64,000 nt of DNA from Arion vulgaris. Taxonomy: Eukaryota; Mollusca; Gastropoda; Stylommatophora; Arionidae. Below the pieces are notes generated by a model, which had not been told where the DNA came from, ran no database searches, and saw only the letters and a program-made list of their open reading frames with translations. Shown in pieces: positions 9,885 to 20,444 of the stretch (positions are counted from its first letter, which is position 1; every line of letters begins with the position of its first letter). A program made the translations under genes and the position numbers. Where the stretch lies: positions 69,639,274 to 69,703,273 of the forward strand of contig CM036758.1 in NCBI GenBank assembly GCA_020796225.1, in the 5' to 3' direction.

Positions 9885-10565
9885 TAAAAACGAGAAAATA
9901 CGAAGAATGAAACCAATACAGAAGAATGTAAACGAGAAAGATAACTAACCAGATAAGAAGAAATGAGCAACCAAACAAACCCAAGAAAGATGAAACCAGA
10001 TATCAAGAAATAAGATAAAAGATATGAAATAAACCAAGAGTACAGGAAAGAAATAGCAACGAGAGAAGGCAAAATGAAACCAGATCAGGAAGACAATAAG
10101 ACGAGATGAAACGAAGAATAAAGCCAGACTGCAGGAAGAAATGAACGAGAAAAGGGACAGAAATGAACATGATTACTGGAAGAAATAAAACGAGAAAAAC
10201 GAAGAAGATGAAACCAGATACAGGAAGAAATGAAACGAGAAAAAGGAAGAAATGAAACCAGATACAGAAGAAATGAAACAGAAAAAGGAAGAAATGAAAC
10301 CAGATACAGGAAGAAATAAAACGAGAAAAAGGAAGAAATGAAACCAGATACAGGAAGAAATGAAACGAGAAAAAGGAAGAAATGAAACCAGATAAGAAGA
10401 AATGAAACCAGATACAGAAGAAATGAAACAGATACAGGAAGAAATGAAACCAGAAAAGGAAGAAATGAAACCAGATACAGGAAGAAATGAAACGAGAAAA
10501 AGGAAGAAATGAAACGAGAAAAAGGAAGAAATGAAACCAGATACAGGAAGATATGAAGATACTTC
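9885..10565 (-). repeat. GAAATGAAACCAGATACAGG-type compound minisatellite
   Basis: Two modules alternate, AACCAGATACAGGAAGAAATG and AAACGAGAAAAAGGAAGAAATG. The part from 10165 is well preserved and the part before it is irregular. The 144-residue minus frame rich in Phe and Ser is read-through. Confidence 0.9.
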
Positions 10566-11335
10566 AGAGAAATATAAATATAGGAATATCAATTTTAAGA
10601 TAGCCAAAAATACAAGACAGAAAACAAACTCAATGATCGAGGGAAAAGTTTGAGAATTTCCAAGGACCGATGGGGGTCAGAATGCAAAGAAAACTCAAGT
10701 CTCTCCCTCAATCTTCCTCGTGTTATCTCATTCGATTTAATCCGTCACAACCGGCACGCGCGGGGAAGTTACCCACAATACACCGGTTGCAATTATTTCC
10801 TGGGTTCTTGTTTGTCCTGTCACCGCTATCGATATCTCGTCCGCTCTTCCTTGGATACGGATGTTTACACGGGCAAATACAAAAAGTGTACTCCCAGGAC
10901 CGAGTCAATAATTCAAACAATCTAATTTTCTGGTAAGCCAGTTGACGGCAAGTGCCCAGTCTATTGATATCGTCATGTCGACGTAATCAAAAGTTGTTTT
11001 ACCGATCCAGGGGCGTGCCTGATGGAGGTTTTTTTAGTGCCGTTAGTGTGGATGATGGTTTTACGGGCCGAGAGCACCAACTTAGTGTGCTCTTCAAATA
11101 GATTTTTTGATTAAATTATTGCGAAACAATATTATTATTTTTCAACTGGGGCTTTTCTCTGATTAAGAATTTAATTTAACACAGTTCGTTTGACGTGATT
11201 GAGTGAGGCGAACACTGATCTGGTTCCTGGGCACTCATCAGTGTAACTAGATAACTCTTCTAACGATAAGGGAGGTAATCAATAAGTGAATACTCGGTAA
11301 AATAATTAGTTCCTATTTGTTTTGTTTGAGTGACC
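10566..11335. other. Non-repetitive segment, locally CpG-richer
   Basis: Between 10640 and 10925 base composition is more balanced, with several CpGs (ACCGGCACGCGCGGGG near 10749). Overlapping frames of 88-91 residues exist on the plus strand, but I recognise no domain. It could be a 5' gene region or an old unique segment. It resembles nothing else in the window. Confidence 0.35.
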
Positions 11336-11575
11336 AACACGCCCTGATCTTGGCAAGAAATTAGTTCCTGTATTATTGGAATGACCAACAGACCATGATC
11401 TCGGCAAGAAAATAGTTCTTGTATTATTTGAATGACCAACAGCCTAATCTCGGCAAGAAATGTGCTCTTATTTGAATGTCAACAAGTCCTAATCTCGGCA
11501 AGAAATTAGCTCTTATTTGAATGACTAACACGCCTACCTCGACAAAACATTAGTTCTTTTATCTTAACAAGCCAA
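11336..11575 (+). repeat. Degenerate repeat of about 55-60 bp, 4-5 copies
   Basis: Repeated ATGACCAACA, ATCTCGGCAAGAAATTAGTT and TTATTTGA landmarks, each unit shortened by different deletions. Confidence 0.8.
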
Positions 11576-11734
11576 TCCGCAGAATAGTCTTAAAACAAGA
11601 CTAGTTCCTAAGAAATTATCTGTTTAATGCTCAGTAACATGAAGACAACCTTGTACATTTTGTAGAGCAGCAAAAAATATCTTCTCGATCCTGCTATTCC
11701 AATAAAGTCGGACAAAGCTAGCCTCGCTGTAATA

Positions 11735-11760
11735 TATCATCATCATCATCAAAAGCTGTC
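11735..11760 (+). repeat. (ATC)n tract
   Basis: ATCATCATCATCATC. It may be the tail of a minus-strand LINE end, as at 30158. Confidence 0.5.
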
Positions 11761-11869
11761 TGAGCAGAACTTTTGCCACCCAACAGTCCTGAAATTTCTC
11801 TTTTGGTCAATGTCCGCCCTGCAACGTCTAAATATTAGCTGTAATGGTTAGACTAATGTAGGATTGATC

Positions 11870-12655
11870 TGTCTCTTTATATACTTGAATCACTTTATCT
11901 CTTTGACCTGTATCATTCACTCTTTATCCCACGCTTTACTCGCTACATTTATCTCTTATCTCTATCACTTTATCTCTTATCTCTTTGTCTCAGTATCCTG
12001 TATCTCTTTATGACTATCTCTTGTATTATCTCTTTAGTGTCCTTTATACTAACACTTTATCTAGTTATCCTAATCACTTAAACTATTTATCTCTATAACT
12101 TTATCTCTTTATCTCTATCACTTTGATTTCCTGTATCTATTTTCTTTAAAACGTTGAATTTTCTTTATCATTTATCTCTGAATCTCTATACTTATCTCTG
12201 TATTCGATCTCTGTCACTATCTCTGATTCTCTTTATCTCTATCACTTTATCTCTTATCTGTATCACTTCATCTCTTTTATCTCTATCACTTTATTCTTCT
12301 ATCACTTTATCTCTGTATCTCTATCACTTTATCTCTGTATCTCTATCACTTTATCTCTTCCTTATCTCTATCCTGTCTCTGTATCTCTATCACTATCTCT
12401 GTTTTCTCTATCACTTTATCTCTTATCTCTACATTTCTTTATCTCATACTTTATCTCTATCACTTTATCTTCTTATCACTTTATCTCTGTATCTCTATCC
12501 TTTATCTCTGTATCTCTTATCTCTATCACTTTATCTCTGTATCTCTTATCCTATCCTGTATCTCTTTATCTCTATCACTTTATTCTCTTATCTCTATCAC
12601 TTTATCTTATCTCTTTATCTCTATCACTTTATTCTTTATCTCTTTATCTCTCGCA
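11870..12655 (+). repeat. CTCTATCACTTTAT low-complexity array
   Basis: Words TATCTCTATCACTTTATCTC recur with many small deletions over almost 800 bp. The Leu/Ser/Tyr-rich 175-residue frame is read-through. Confidence 0.9.
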
Positions 12656-12675
12656 TGTACTGCAGAGTACTTATT

Positions 12676-12916
12676 CTTTGAACGCTCCATATCGACCACT
12701 TGTTAACCATTCTTTGTGATTTGTATATGATCCGAGCCTAAGAGAGATTGTACGTTGTGTCAATTATGCGCCTACAAGTAGGCCAGCACATCCGATTTCT
12801 GCTACTTTTTATTTTCTAGGGTACTTCCTATGCCCTATCTTAGTCGCTTTCTTACCACATGCATTGTAGGTCGCAGTGGTACTCCACTAAGCTCCCCTTG
12901 CGAGCCCTGGCAAGTC
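12676..12916 (-). mobile_element. SINE-B copy
   Basis: Begins GAACGCTCCATATCGACCAC (reverse of the 3' end) and runs to CCCCTTGCGAGCCC. Near full length. Confidence 0.78.
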
Positions 12917-13135
12917 ACAGGTGACTGCAGAGTCTATGAGATTGCAATAAGTATAATGCTTATTGAATATCATCTGAGTACTTGACCTATCCAGTTCAAT
13001 TCTCTGTCATTTTTTTTACATTTATTTGTATTTTCTTATGAATAAACTTGCCGCGTCCAATTAGTGCAATTCTCGCTTGATTATTTCGTAATATTCAGTT
13101 TAAATAATCACAACTTGTTCTTGATTTAGCCAGCT

Positions 13136-13159
13136 TTCTCCCAACTCTTCTCTCTCTCA

Positions 13160-13210
<51 letters not shown>
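13136..13210 (+). repeat. (TC)n(TA)n microsatellite
   Basis: TCTCTC tract passing into TATATA. Confidence 0.9.
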
Positions 13211-13211
<1 letters not shown>

Positions 13212-13213
<2 letters not shown>

Positions 13214-13420
13214 TTCTTTCGTTCGTTCTTTACGACCAATTTAATACTCTCTGTGATATGTTTGATCTTTGCCAAGAACGTGTATACGTTGCACATTGGT
13301 TTGGTAGGCCCCTAAATGCATAGACTTCTCTACGTTTAGGACATGTGCATCCGATTTCAGCCACACCTCCTTATTCTTTAACAGTGGTTCTATTCTTTAC
13401 ACCCCAAATTTGGACCCCTG
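13212..13420 (-). mobile_element. SINE-B2 copy (variant of SINE-B)
   Basis: Shares TCTATTCTTTACACC and ATCCGATTTCAGCC with SINE-B, but the part next to the tail is different (AACGTGTATACGTTGCACAT; TTTGGTAGGCCCCTAAAT). The same variant lies at 57000-57240 in the opposite orientation. Confidence 0.7.
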
Positions 13421-13437
13421 TAACCTCTGAGACGTCT

Positions 13438-13502
13438 CTATCTCTCTCTCTCTCTCACTATTTCTCACTCTCAATCTCTCTCTCACTCTCTCTATCTCCC
13501 TA
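13438..13502 (+). repeat. TC-rich microsatellite
   Basis: Interrupted TCTCTC runs. Confidence 0.8.
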
Positions 13503-13595
13503 TCAAACTAGTTGGAATAGTATTCTTTTGTTCTTTCTTCAGACCCTGTTTTTCCTGACATTGACAGAATAAGAAAAGATGTCTAGAATTGACGT

Positions 13596-13955
13596 TCATG
13601 TGTGCTTCATAAGCTTCATGTTTTTAACCGCATTTGTTATCTCTGATGTCCACCTTTTACGTGGACGGCTGTTTCTTGTCCACTGTTTTGTGTCCACTGT
13701 ACCGAAGTTTGTGTCCACTGTCGATTGCCAATTACCAATTTGCTCTTTGATACTGCATCCGTCTGTTCGTAATAATCTATTTATGTAGCCGAACCATTTA
13801 ACTTGTTTCTTGATGAAGATCAGTAGTGAAGGAGTAGCAACTTTTTTCCTAATGTCTTCATTTCTCATCCGATCTCTGGTTGATACTCCCAGCATTCTGC
13901 GCAGATACTGCGAGTCTCTTGTTTTCATCTTTGTCGATATGATTACCGACCGTGC
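13596..13955 (-). pseudogene. RTE-like LINE ORF2 C-terminal part
   Basis: The minus-strand frame has SQYLRRMLGVSTRDRMRNED, then VKWFGYINRL, then RPRKRWTSEI. These correspond to the R-R-x-L-G-(I/V)-S-x-R-D-x-x-(R/T)-N-E-x-I, x-K-W-F-G-H-x-x-R and G-R-P-x-K-R-W motifs of RTE-like ORF2 tails. The catalytic RT core is absent. A shorter relative lies at 57690-57950. Confidence 0.7.
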
Positions 13956-13961
13956 GTTGCC

Positions 13962-14212
13962 TACCGGGGCTAGCAAGGGGAGAAAGTATAGTAACACTGC
14001 AACCTACAAGGCAATGTCGTAAGAGGCGACTAAGGTAGGGGTCTAGCGAAGCTACCCTAGTAAATAAAAAGCTTCACACAATCGGATGTGGAGGTCTACT
14101 TGTAGGCGCATTACTGTCACAACGTACAATCTCTCTTAGGCTCGGATCACATACAAATCACACAGAGTGATTAACAAGTGGTCAATGTGGAGCCTCCGAA
14201 GAAGAGAAGAAG
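13962..14212 (+). mobile_element. SINE-B copy
   Basis: Full-length; it abuts the LINE fragment on its left and ends in AAGAAGAGAAGAAG. Confidence 0.78.
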
Positions 14213-14500
14213 ATATGATTATGATTTGTCTACTAGATCAACATGTTTAGAAACTATAACTGCATTCCGCACCAGTTCATACCTCCCAGGTCTTATCCTT
14301 TCTACCTTCACAAGGGATTTAAAACCTGTCAGAAATGTATCCTGTGTGTAATTAAGTTAATCCACTCACCTGTTTTGACAGACAGTGAAGAAAACTTTCC
14401 TAAGTGCACAGAAATAAATTTCAGAAACTGACAAGACTACTCAAGTGTATGCAGGGGAAGCAAAGAGATCTACAAGTTAGATAACGTGTTATTTTAAACA
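14213..14500. other. Unassigned DNA
   Basis: Short frames only. Confidence 0.35.
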
Positions 14501-14504
14501 TCAC

Positions 14505-14735
14505 AAGATGTAAATTATGAGAAATGTAACACCAGAACTATGAGATAAGTAAAATATGATATGAGTTAAATATGAGATGAGTAAAATATGAGATGCAAGA
14601 CTGAAATTATGTTGAAAATATGATTTACTAAACTACGAAACTATGAGTTTGTAAGCAGCATGTGAGCTAGAGAAATATATTAGTAAAATATAAACTGCAA
14701 AATTGAGAATTCATGTGTAATACTATGAGATTCAT
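14505..14735 (+). repeat. Degenerate AT-rich repeat (TATGAGAT-GAGTAAAA words)
   Basis: Words ATATGAGATGAGTAAAATAT recur imperfectly and fade toward the right. Confidence 0.6.
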
Positions 14736-14737
14736 GA

Positions 14738-14972
14738 ATTATTGAATGATTGATTCATTCATTAATTGATTTATTCATAGATTGATTGATTGATAGGACC
14801 ATCATCATTGCATTGTGGTAAATAGCCATGTGTTCTCCTTTCTCGTTCTTACACAGCAAGATCTCAGCGACAGTGGGCGAACTCCGGAGCGCCGGCGAGG
14901 ATCCCCAATGTAATTTAGAAAATTGTGAAAATATTTTGTAGAAATTTTATTTTTTAATCTTTCTAATGTGTT
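14738..14972 (-). mobile_element. SINE-A copy, 5'-truncated
   Basis: The 3' tail and part of the body are present (GATAGGACCATCATCATTGC to about TTTAATCTTTCTAATG). The tRNA-like head is missing. The flanking tail is (ATTG)n. Confidence 0.75.
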
Positions 14973-15066
14973 AAGTAACGGCTCTCAGAAGATGGACTCA
15001 TGATGTCTCTGATGATTTAAGCATGATGGTTGCAGAGGGCTAACATCTGGCATATAGGAGGCTGAT

Positions 15067-15099
<33 letters not shown>

Positions 15100-15415
15100 A
15101 CTAAAAAAGGACCGTTAGGATGGCAAACTTCTGTTCAGGACATGTCATTTGATGATAAACGGCTTTCAGGTCGACCTATTCTCATATTGGTACTAGAGTA
15201 ACACTGAGAAGCAAATCCGTTCGTCGTGAAGTTGATTACATAATATATAATGAGCCGTTGGTGAAATAAGAATATCGACCTAGCACTGAATTTCTCAATA
15301 TACCTCATGGTATGAAACTGGGACATTTACTTAACTTTTTTGCTGGTGACTGTGATAAGGACGACAATGCTGGCGATATGGTGGTTTCGGTGGATGTGTT
15401 CATCATAGTAATGGT
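14973..15415. other. Unassigned DNA with a (GA)n microsatellite at 15068-15100
   Basis: GAGAGA run of about 30 bases; the remainder is unassigned. Confidence 0.5.
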
Positions 15416-15512
15416 ACCCATGTGTTTGGGGCTCACAAGAGGAGCAAAGAATAATACCACTGTGACCTACAATGCATGTCGTAAGAGAAGAGTGAGATAG
15501 AGGTCTAGCGCT
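15416..15512 (+). mobile_element. SINE-B copy, 3'-truncated
   Basis: Covers only the 5' and core part, stopping after GATAGAGGTCTAGCG. Confidence 0.65.
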
Positions 15513-15631
15513 TTCCTGTATAAATGTTTGCTTGATGAATATCAGTTCTTGTCCGCCATTTTTACTACACAGTAGAAAATTAATTTACCTGCCAACTCCA
15601 GCATTAAGCTGCTAGACATTTAGCATAGTAG

Positions 15632-15656
15632 ACAAAGCCAACTATAAACTTATATT
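15632..15656 (+). repeat. Terminal fragment of repeat R
   Basis: AAAGCCAACTATAAACTTAT only, identical to the start of the full copies. Found just before a SINE-C copy. Confidence 0.5.
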
Positions 15657-15678
15657 AGTAGAGCTCGCTATGCAGTAG

Positions 15679-15920
15679 ACGCATCTGTGGCCTAGGCGAT
15701 AGTGACTCGGTCTATTAACTCCGACGTTCTGAGTTCGAATCACGCTTCGGACAATTTGGTTGAAAATTGTTTCGCGTGGATTCTTGCAAAAGGACGATGA
15801 CACCACCCGTTCAGAATGCAATGGCAAACTACTGAACGTAATAATGCCTATAAAAATCACAAACAAGGTTACAAAGCTGGGGTTAATTCGCAAAGTCCTG
15901 TAAAGGATAAGCAATTAACT
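15679..15920 (+). mobile_element. SINE-C copy, full length
   Basis: A-box-like GTGGCCTAGGCGATAGTG, B-box GAGTTCGAATCACG, end AGTCCTGTAAAGGATAAGCA then ATTAACTT. Confidence 0.8.
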
Positions 15921-16022
15921 TAATGCAGCAGATTGCGTACGTCAGAGGTCACGAAACACGCATATGTACCTATGAAACGAACCAATAGTAGTTGTCCACA
16001 ACAGTGGATACTATGCGTGAAA

Positions 16023-16193
16023 GGGCTAGGAAAGTTACCCCAGTAACTAAAATTCGTCGCCGAAATCGGATGTGCTGGCCTACTTGTAAGCGAATAACTG
16101 ACAAAGCATATAATCGCTCTTTGACTCAGATTACATACAAATCGCAAAGAGTGATTTAACAAGTGGTCGATATGGAGCGTTCCAAGAAGAAGA
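16023..16193 (+). mobile_element. SINE-B copy, 5'-truncated
   Basis: Starts within the GCTAGGAAAGTTACCCCAGT part and ends in AAGAAGAAGAT. Confidence 0.7.
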
Positions 16194-16600
16194 TAATGTC
16201 CTCGGTCTTAATGACAAACGATGAAATTTACGATGATAAATGAAAATAATAAATCTATCACACACATTTTTTTCTCCAACTTTACCTGACAAATAATTGA
16301 TTATCTCAGGTAAATCTTATCTCTGTGTTTATCATTCTTACCTGATGACACCTTGTCAAACACGATCCAGGTGTCAACTTAGAAATTTCCCTTCTTTATT
16401 CCTTGAAAACCAAACTGAATGTTGATTATTTTTCCTGATTAAACAACAAATTAGCTATAATCTACATATAACCTTCTTAGCATAAATCATCATCTCTCTA
16501 ACGGTTATTCAATTGATCAAATCCTAGGCAATGCTAGAGTTTGGCTAAGTATAACTTACTTACTTCTTTTGTTTTGTTGTCACAGTGTCTTTTCCATTCT
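16194..16600. other. Unassigned AT-rich DNA
   Basis: Nothing supportable. Confidence 0.4.
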
Positions 16601-16603
16601 TCT

Positions 16604-17590
16604 CAGAAATGTTCTATTCTTCTAAGAAATGTTCTATTCTTCTAAGAAATCTATTATTCTAAGAAATGTTCTATTCTTCTAAGAAATGTTCTATTCGTCT
16701 ACGAAATGTTCCATTCTTCTAAGAAATGTTCTATTCTTCTAAGAAATGTTCTATTCTTCTAAGAAATGTTCTATTCTTCTAAGAAATGTCTATTCTTACG
16801 AAATGTTCCATTCTTCTAGAAATGTTCCATTCTTCTAGAAATGTTCTATTCTTCTAAGAAATCTATTCCAGAATGTTCATTCTAAGAAATGTTCCATTTT
16901 CTAAAATTCTATTGTTACGTGTTCATTCTTCTAGAAATGTTCTATATTCAAAAATTTATTTCTAAGAAATGTTCTATTCTTCTGAAATGTTCTATTCGTC
17001 TAGAATGTTCCATTTCAGAAATGTTCTATTTTCTAGAAATGCATCTTCTAAATCTATTCTTCGAAATGTTCTATTTGTCTACGATGTTCATCTCTGAAAT
17101 GTTCATTCTTTGAATGTTCTATTCTTCTAGAATCTATTCTGAATGTTCCATTCTTCTAAATTCTATTCTCTAAGAAATGTTCTATTGTCTGAATGTCTCC
17201 ATTCTTTAGAAATCTTCTATTCTTCTAGAAATCTTCATCTTCTAAGAAATGTTCTATTATTCTAAAATCCATTCTTCAGAATGTTCTATTATTCTAAGAA
17301 ATGTCTAATCTTCTATGAAATCTTCTTCATTCTTCTAAGAATCTCATTCATCTGAAAATCTTACATTTTCTAATATTATTTCATTCTTCGAAGAAGTCTT
17401 CCATTATTCTCAGAAATATTCCAGTCTTCTAAGAAATCATCTAATGTTTAAAGATGTCTTCTATTGTTCTAATAAGTTTTCCATTCGTCTAAAAAGTCTT
17501 CGACTGTTCTAAGAAATCTTCCATTTTTCAGAAACGTATTCTATTGCTCTAAGAAATTGTCCATTCTTCTAAAGAATCTTCTAAGAAGTC
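16604..17590 (+). repeat. 20-bp minisatellite with strong internal decay
   Basis: Unit TTCTATTCTTCTAAGAAATG. The left 200 bp are near-perfect; from about 16790 most changes are single-base or short deletions, and the right end has base substitutions as well. Confidence 0.92.
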
Positions 17591-17980
17591 GGATTCTCTC
17601 TGTATATAATGAGTAAACACACAAACCAGATCTATTGACCTAACCTTACAAAATGTTTCTACCCTGAGATTCTGCGTGGTGCGAGTTAAAACATATTCTA
17701 CAGAATCCCCATCTAGTAGTGACATTACGGGCGGAGGCATCAGCACTTAATTGGTTGGTATCGACAAGACTGGGCGATTATCGGTGAATTATATCACAAT
17801 ATGACTGGAAAACAACCATGATGTAACAGGAAACAGATGTTGTATTCTGGTATGTTCACTAGAAGCAACAATCAATCTTTTCTTTCTCCTTATTAACCAC
17901 AAATTCTATTACAACTAGTGCGCGTAGTTGTGAAATAAATAGTATCAGAATGATAGAATATACAAGTAGTAAATTCATTA
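17591..17980. other. Unassigned DNA
   Basis: No recognised element. Confidence 0.4.
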
Positions 17981-17981
17981 G

Positions 17982-18192
17982 GTGGCGTCTGTGGCTTAGG
18001 AGTTAGTGACTCGGTCTATTAACCTGACGTTCTGAGTTCGAATCACGCTGTGGACAGTTTGGTTGCCACCCGTTCAGAAAGCAATGGCAAACTACTGAAC
18101 GTAATAATGCCTAGAAAAATCATAAACAGCGTTAAAAGCTGGGGTTGATTCCAAAGTCTGTAAAGAATATGCAATTAACTTTTTAACTTTAA
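17982..18192 (+). mobile_element. SINE-C copy with a small internal deletion
   Basis: A-box GTGGCTTAGGAGTTAGTG and B-box GAGTTCGAATCACG are present. The segment between TTTGGTTGC and CACCCGTTCAG is deleted relative to the other copies. Confidence 0.8.
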
Positions 18193-18243
18193 ATTCATTA
18201 AGTTACATAACATGCTACCATAGTTGTTAACAAGATGTTTGTT

Positions 18244-18508
18244 TTACTATTAATATTACTTGTATTTATTATTGCTATTATTATTGCTATTATTATTGCT
18301 ATTATTATTGCTATTATTATTGTTATTATTTTATAATTATGCTATTATTATTGTTATAATTATTGCTTTATTATTGTTATAATTATTGCTATTATTATTG
18401 TATAATTATTGCTTATTATTGTTTATTTGTTATTATTGATTATTAGTTATATTATTGCATTATTATTGTTATTATTGATTATTATTGCTGTTATTATTAC
18501 AGTTATAA
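18244..18508 (+). repeat. (ATTATTGCT)n / (ATT)n array
   Basis: Nine-base period on the left, becoming irregular. Confidence 0.92.
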
Positions 18509-18509
18509 G

Positions 18510-18805
18510 GATAAACTATCATCTTCCGACTCAGGATAGGTCATAACAGACTGAATAAACACCTTCGCCATGCTATGATTTCCCCCATCCCTCTGTGCCA
18601 CTATGGCACTGCTCATCAAACCACAGAATATGTCCTGCGAGACTATCCACTGTATGTCCTCCCTAGAAAGGAATGCTGGCCCTACAACACAACACTACAT
18701 TCAAAACTACATGGCAGCAGAGATGAGTTCCAGACAACAGCGGACTTCATCATAATAACGCGTCTAACGGTATAATCATCAAAATAGCGATCGCCAAGAA
18801 GAAGA
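18510..18805 (+). pseudogene. LINE ORF2 C-terminal region with (GAA)n tail
   Basis: One open frame reads LRIGHNRLNKHLRHAM, then CHYGTAHQTTEYVLRDYPLY and DEFQTTADFI before the stop near 18775. The CxxG...TTEH-like...CP-like layout is the cysteine-histidine knuckle after the RNase H domain of I/Jockey-group LINEs. One Cys and the His are substituted. It ends in AAGAAGAAGAAG, like the LINE end at base 285. Confidence 0.7.
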
Positions 18806-18835
18806 AGTTACCATTATTATTACTATTACAATTAC

Positions 18836-19225
18836 TATGTCTCGGCAAGATTATGATCATCAGGTGGTACTACAAGATAGCCAACTCTCAAGTACTGCAA
18901 CTTGCAGACCTGCCTTCTATCATGGGCATGCTCAGCAGTGGACACTAAGATGGTCGGCAGTGAGAAGAATGGAAGGAGCAAACAAATGTTGTTCTAATTT
19001 CGGGAAAGAGGCCCAGGCAGCCACTGCTCAGATAAGTCCAGCAAGGCCTCATGAAGAACTAAGGTCAGACATGAGAACAAACCTGACGACAGAGTTGTGT
19101 GAAAAGCAAAGGCGGAGAGTGTTTTGAGAAGAGACCTATGTATGAGCTGAACGACAAGAGAGAAAAGCGAAAACTCAGAAGTTGTCACCATAAAACACTT
19201 GCGAATTGACCGTCTGTAAAGACGA
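18836..19225 (+). mobile_element. Dispersed repeat, left arm of an inverted pair
   Basis: An open frame of 96 residues (18837-19127) shows no motif I recognise. Bases 19100-19225 match the reverse complement of 19612-19755 closely (for example GGCGGAGAGT, GAGAAGAGAC, ATGTATGAGCTGAA). It may be a LINE tail; unassigned. Confidence 0.5.
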
Positions 19226-19235
19226 AAAAAACCAT

Positions 19236-19320
19236 ACATACACATACATTATTACTATTATTATTTCTATTATTATTGCAATTATTATTGCTATTATTAC
19301 TATTTTAATTACAATTATTA
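19236..19320 (+). repeat. (ATT)n array
   Basis: Imperfect ATTATTATT around the MITE at 19329. Confidence 0.85.
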
Positions 19321-19328
19321 ATACTGTT

Positions 19329-19494
19329 CAGTGGCGACTCTTGATCGTTTTGTTGGTGGGGCCAGACACACATTTTCGAGAAAATCATGGCTTTGGGTTA
19401 GGTTATATTTTAATTTATTAAATAATAAATACACGTTACATATTATGTTTGGTGGGGCCCGGGCCCTCTGGCCCTTAATGACGAGCCGCCACTG
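19329..19494 (+). mobile_element. hAT-type MITE, 166 bp
   Basis: Terminal inverted repeats CAGTGGCGACTC and GAGCCGCCACTG. Flanking 8-bp duplications ATACTGTT and AAACTGTT agree at 7 of 8 bases. Eight-base target duplications and CAG...CTG ends are hAT hallmarks. It is inserted in an ATT-rich tract. Confidence 0.85.
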
Positions 19495-19611
19495 AAACTG
19501 TTATTACTTTTATTAATTATATTATTATTAATCCGATTAGCATTACTATTATTATTATTAACACTACTATTATTACTAACAGTATTTCAGCTATTATCAC
19601 TACCATTGGGT

Positions 19612-19755
19612 ATGTGTGTACGCCTTTTTGTCTTTACAGACGATCAATTCGCAACTGTTTTACTTTGACAACTTCTGAATTTTCTCTGCTCTCTCTTGTC
19701 TTTCAGCTCATACATAAGTCTCTTCTCAAAATACTCTCCGCCCTTGCGCAATATT
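19612..19755 (-). mobile_element. Right arm of the inverted dispersed-repeat pair
   Basis: Reverse-complement match to 19100-19225; the spacer between the arms is mostly ATT repeats and the MITE. Confidence 0.7.
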
Positions 19756-19844
19756 GTTTCCATTATTACTACTATTATTATTTGTATCATTAACACCATA
19801 TATAAGTGGCGTTGATTAGAACAGCTCTAAAATGAACAACGAAT

Positions 19845-19998
19845 GAGGAAAGACAATGAATATCCAAAGGAAACATCGAGAAGAATTGTGGAAAGAGAAT
19901 TGAATTATTGTAGAGTGATGTGAGAAACAAGGATAGGCGGCAGAACGGCAACAACGGAAGTTTTATGTGTCAAGCGGAACACGAAGAGGATACAGATA
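19845..19998 (+). pseudogene. Short LINE C-terminal fragment
   Basis: TATGTGTCAAGCGGAACACG and the upstream GAGAAGAATTGTGGAAAGAG match, in reverse, 38525-38705 (CGTGTGCCAAACGGGACACT-like). Decayed. Confidence 0.5.
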
Positions 19999-19999
19999 T

Positions 20000-20042
20000 A
20001 TAATAATAATAATAATAATAATACAAATAATAATAATAATTC
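20000..20042 (+). repeat. (AAT)n microsatellite
   Basis: TAATAATAAT run. Confidence 0.85.
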
Positions 20043-20059
20043 CTCTCGTACTTTTATAC

Positions 20060-20340
20060 TTTATGGCCTGCAAGCAATTTTTTCATACCGCTCTATCCTG
20101 AGCAATTCGCTCAATCTCCGATATCTAAGTGAAACCGATATTTTTTGTCTCCCTCAGCAAAGTTCGTTTCAGGGTCTCATTAGGTCGTCCTCTCTTTCTT
20201 GAACGCTTTTCATCCCACTTCAATGCCAGCTTTGATTTTCTTTGTTCATTACTTCTCAAGGTGTGTCCAACATATCTCCATCTTCTTATTACAGTTGTTA
20301 CTAGTGGTTGACCAGACATTTCTCTGACTTCATCACGTCT
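20060..20340 (-). pseudogene. RTE-like LINE C-terminal fragment
   Basis: Minus-strand frame: VIRRWRYVGHTLRSNEQRKS, then RKRGRPNETLKRTLLRE. This is the (R/K)-W-x-(W/Y)-x-G-H-x-L-R and G-R-P-x-x-T-x-x-R motif pair of LINE tails. Copies of the same family lie at 39058 and 43440. Its ACCCTGAAACG segment resembles the unit of the array at 54412. Confidence 0.7.
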
Positions 20341-20350
20341 CCTGAATTTG

Positions 20351-20351
<1 letters not shown>

Positions 20352-20400
<49 letters not shown>
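20352..20400 (+). repeat. (AT)n microsatellite
   Basis: About 24 AT units between two LINE fragments. Confidence 0.95.
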
Positions 20401-20404
<4 letters not shown>

Positions 20405-20444
20405 CTAGTTGCACATAAATTAATGTCTCTTTCTTCTTTCTTTT

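Noticed and set aside
10173..10607. Phe/Ser-rich membrane protein on the minus strand
   Set aside because: Antisense reading of the GAAATGAAACCAGATACAGG repeat.
12154..12681. Leu/Ser/Tyr-rich 175-residue protein
   Set aside because: Simple-sequence read-through.
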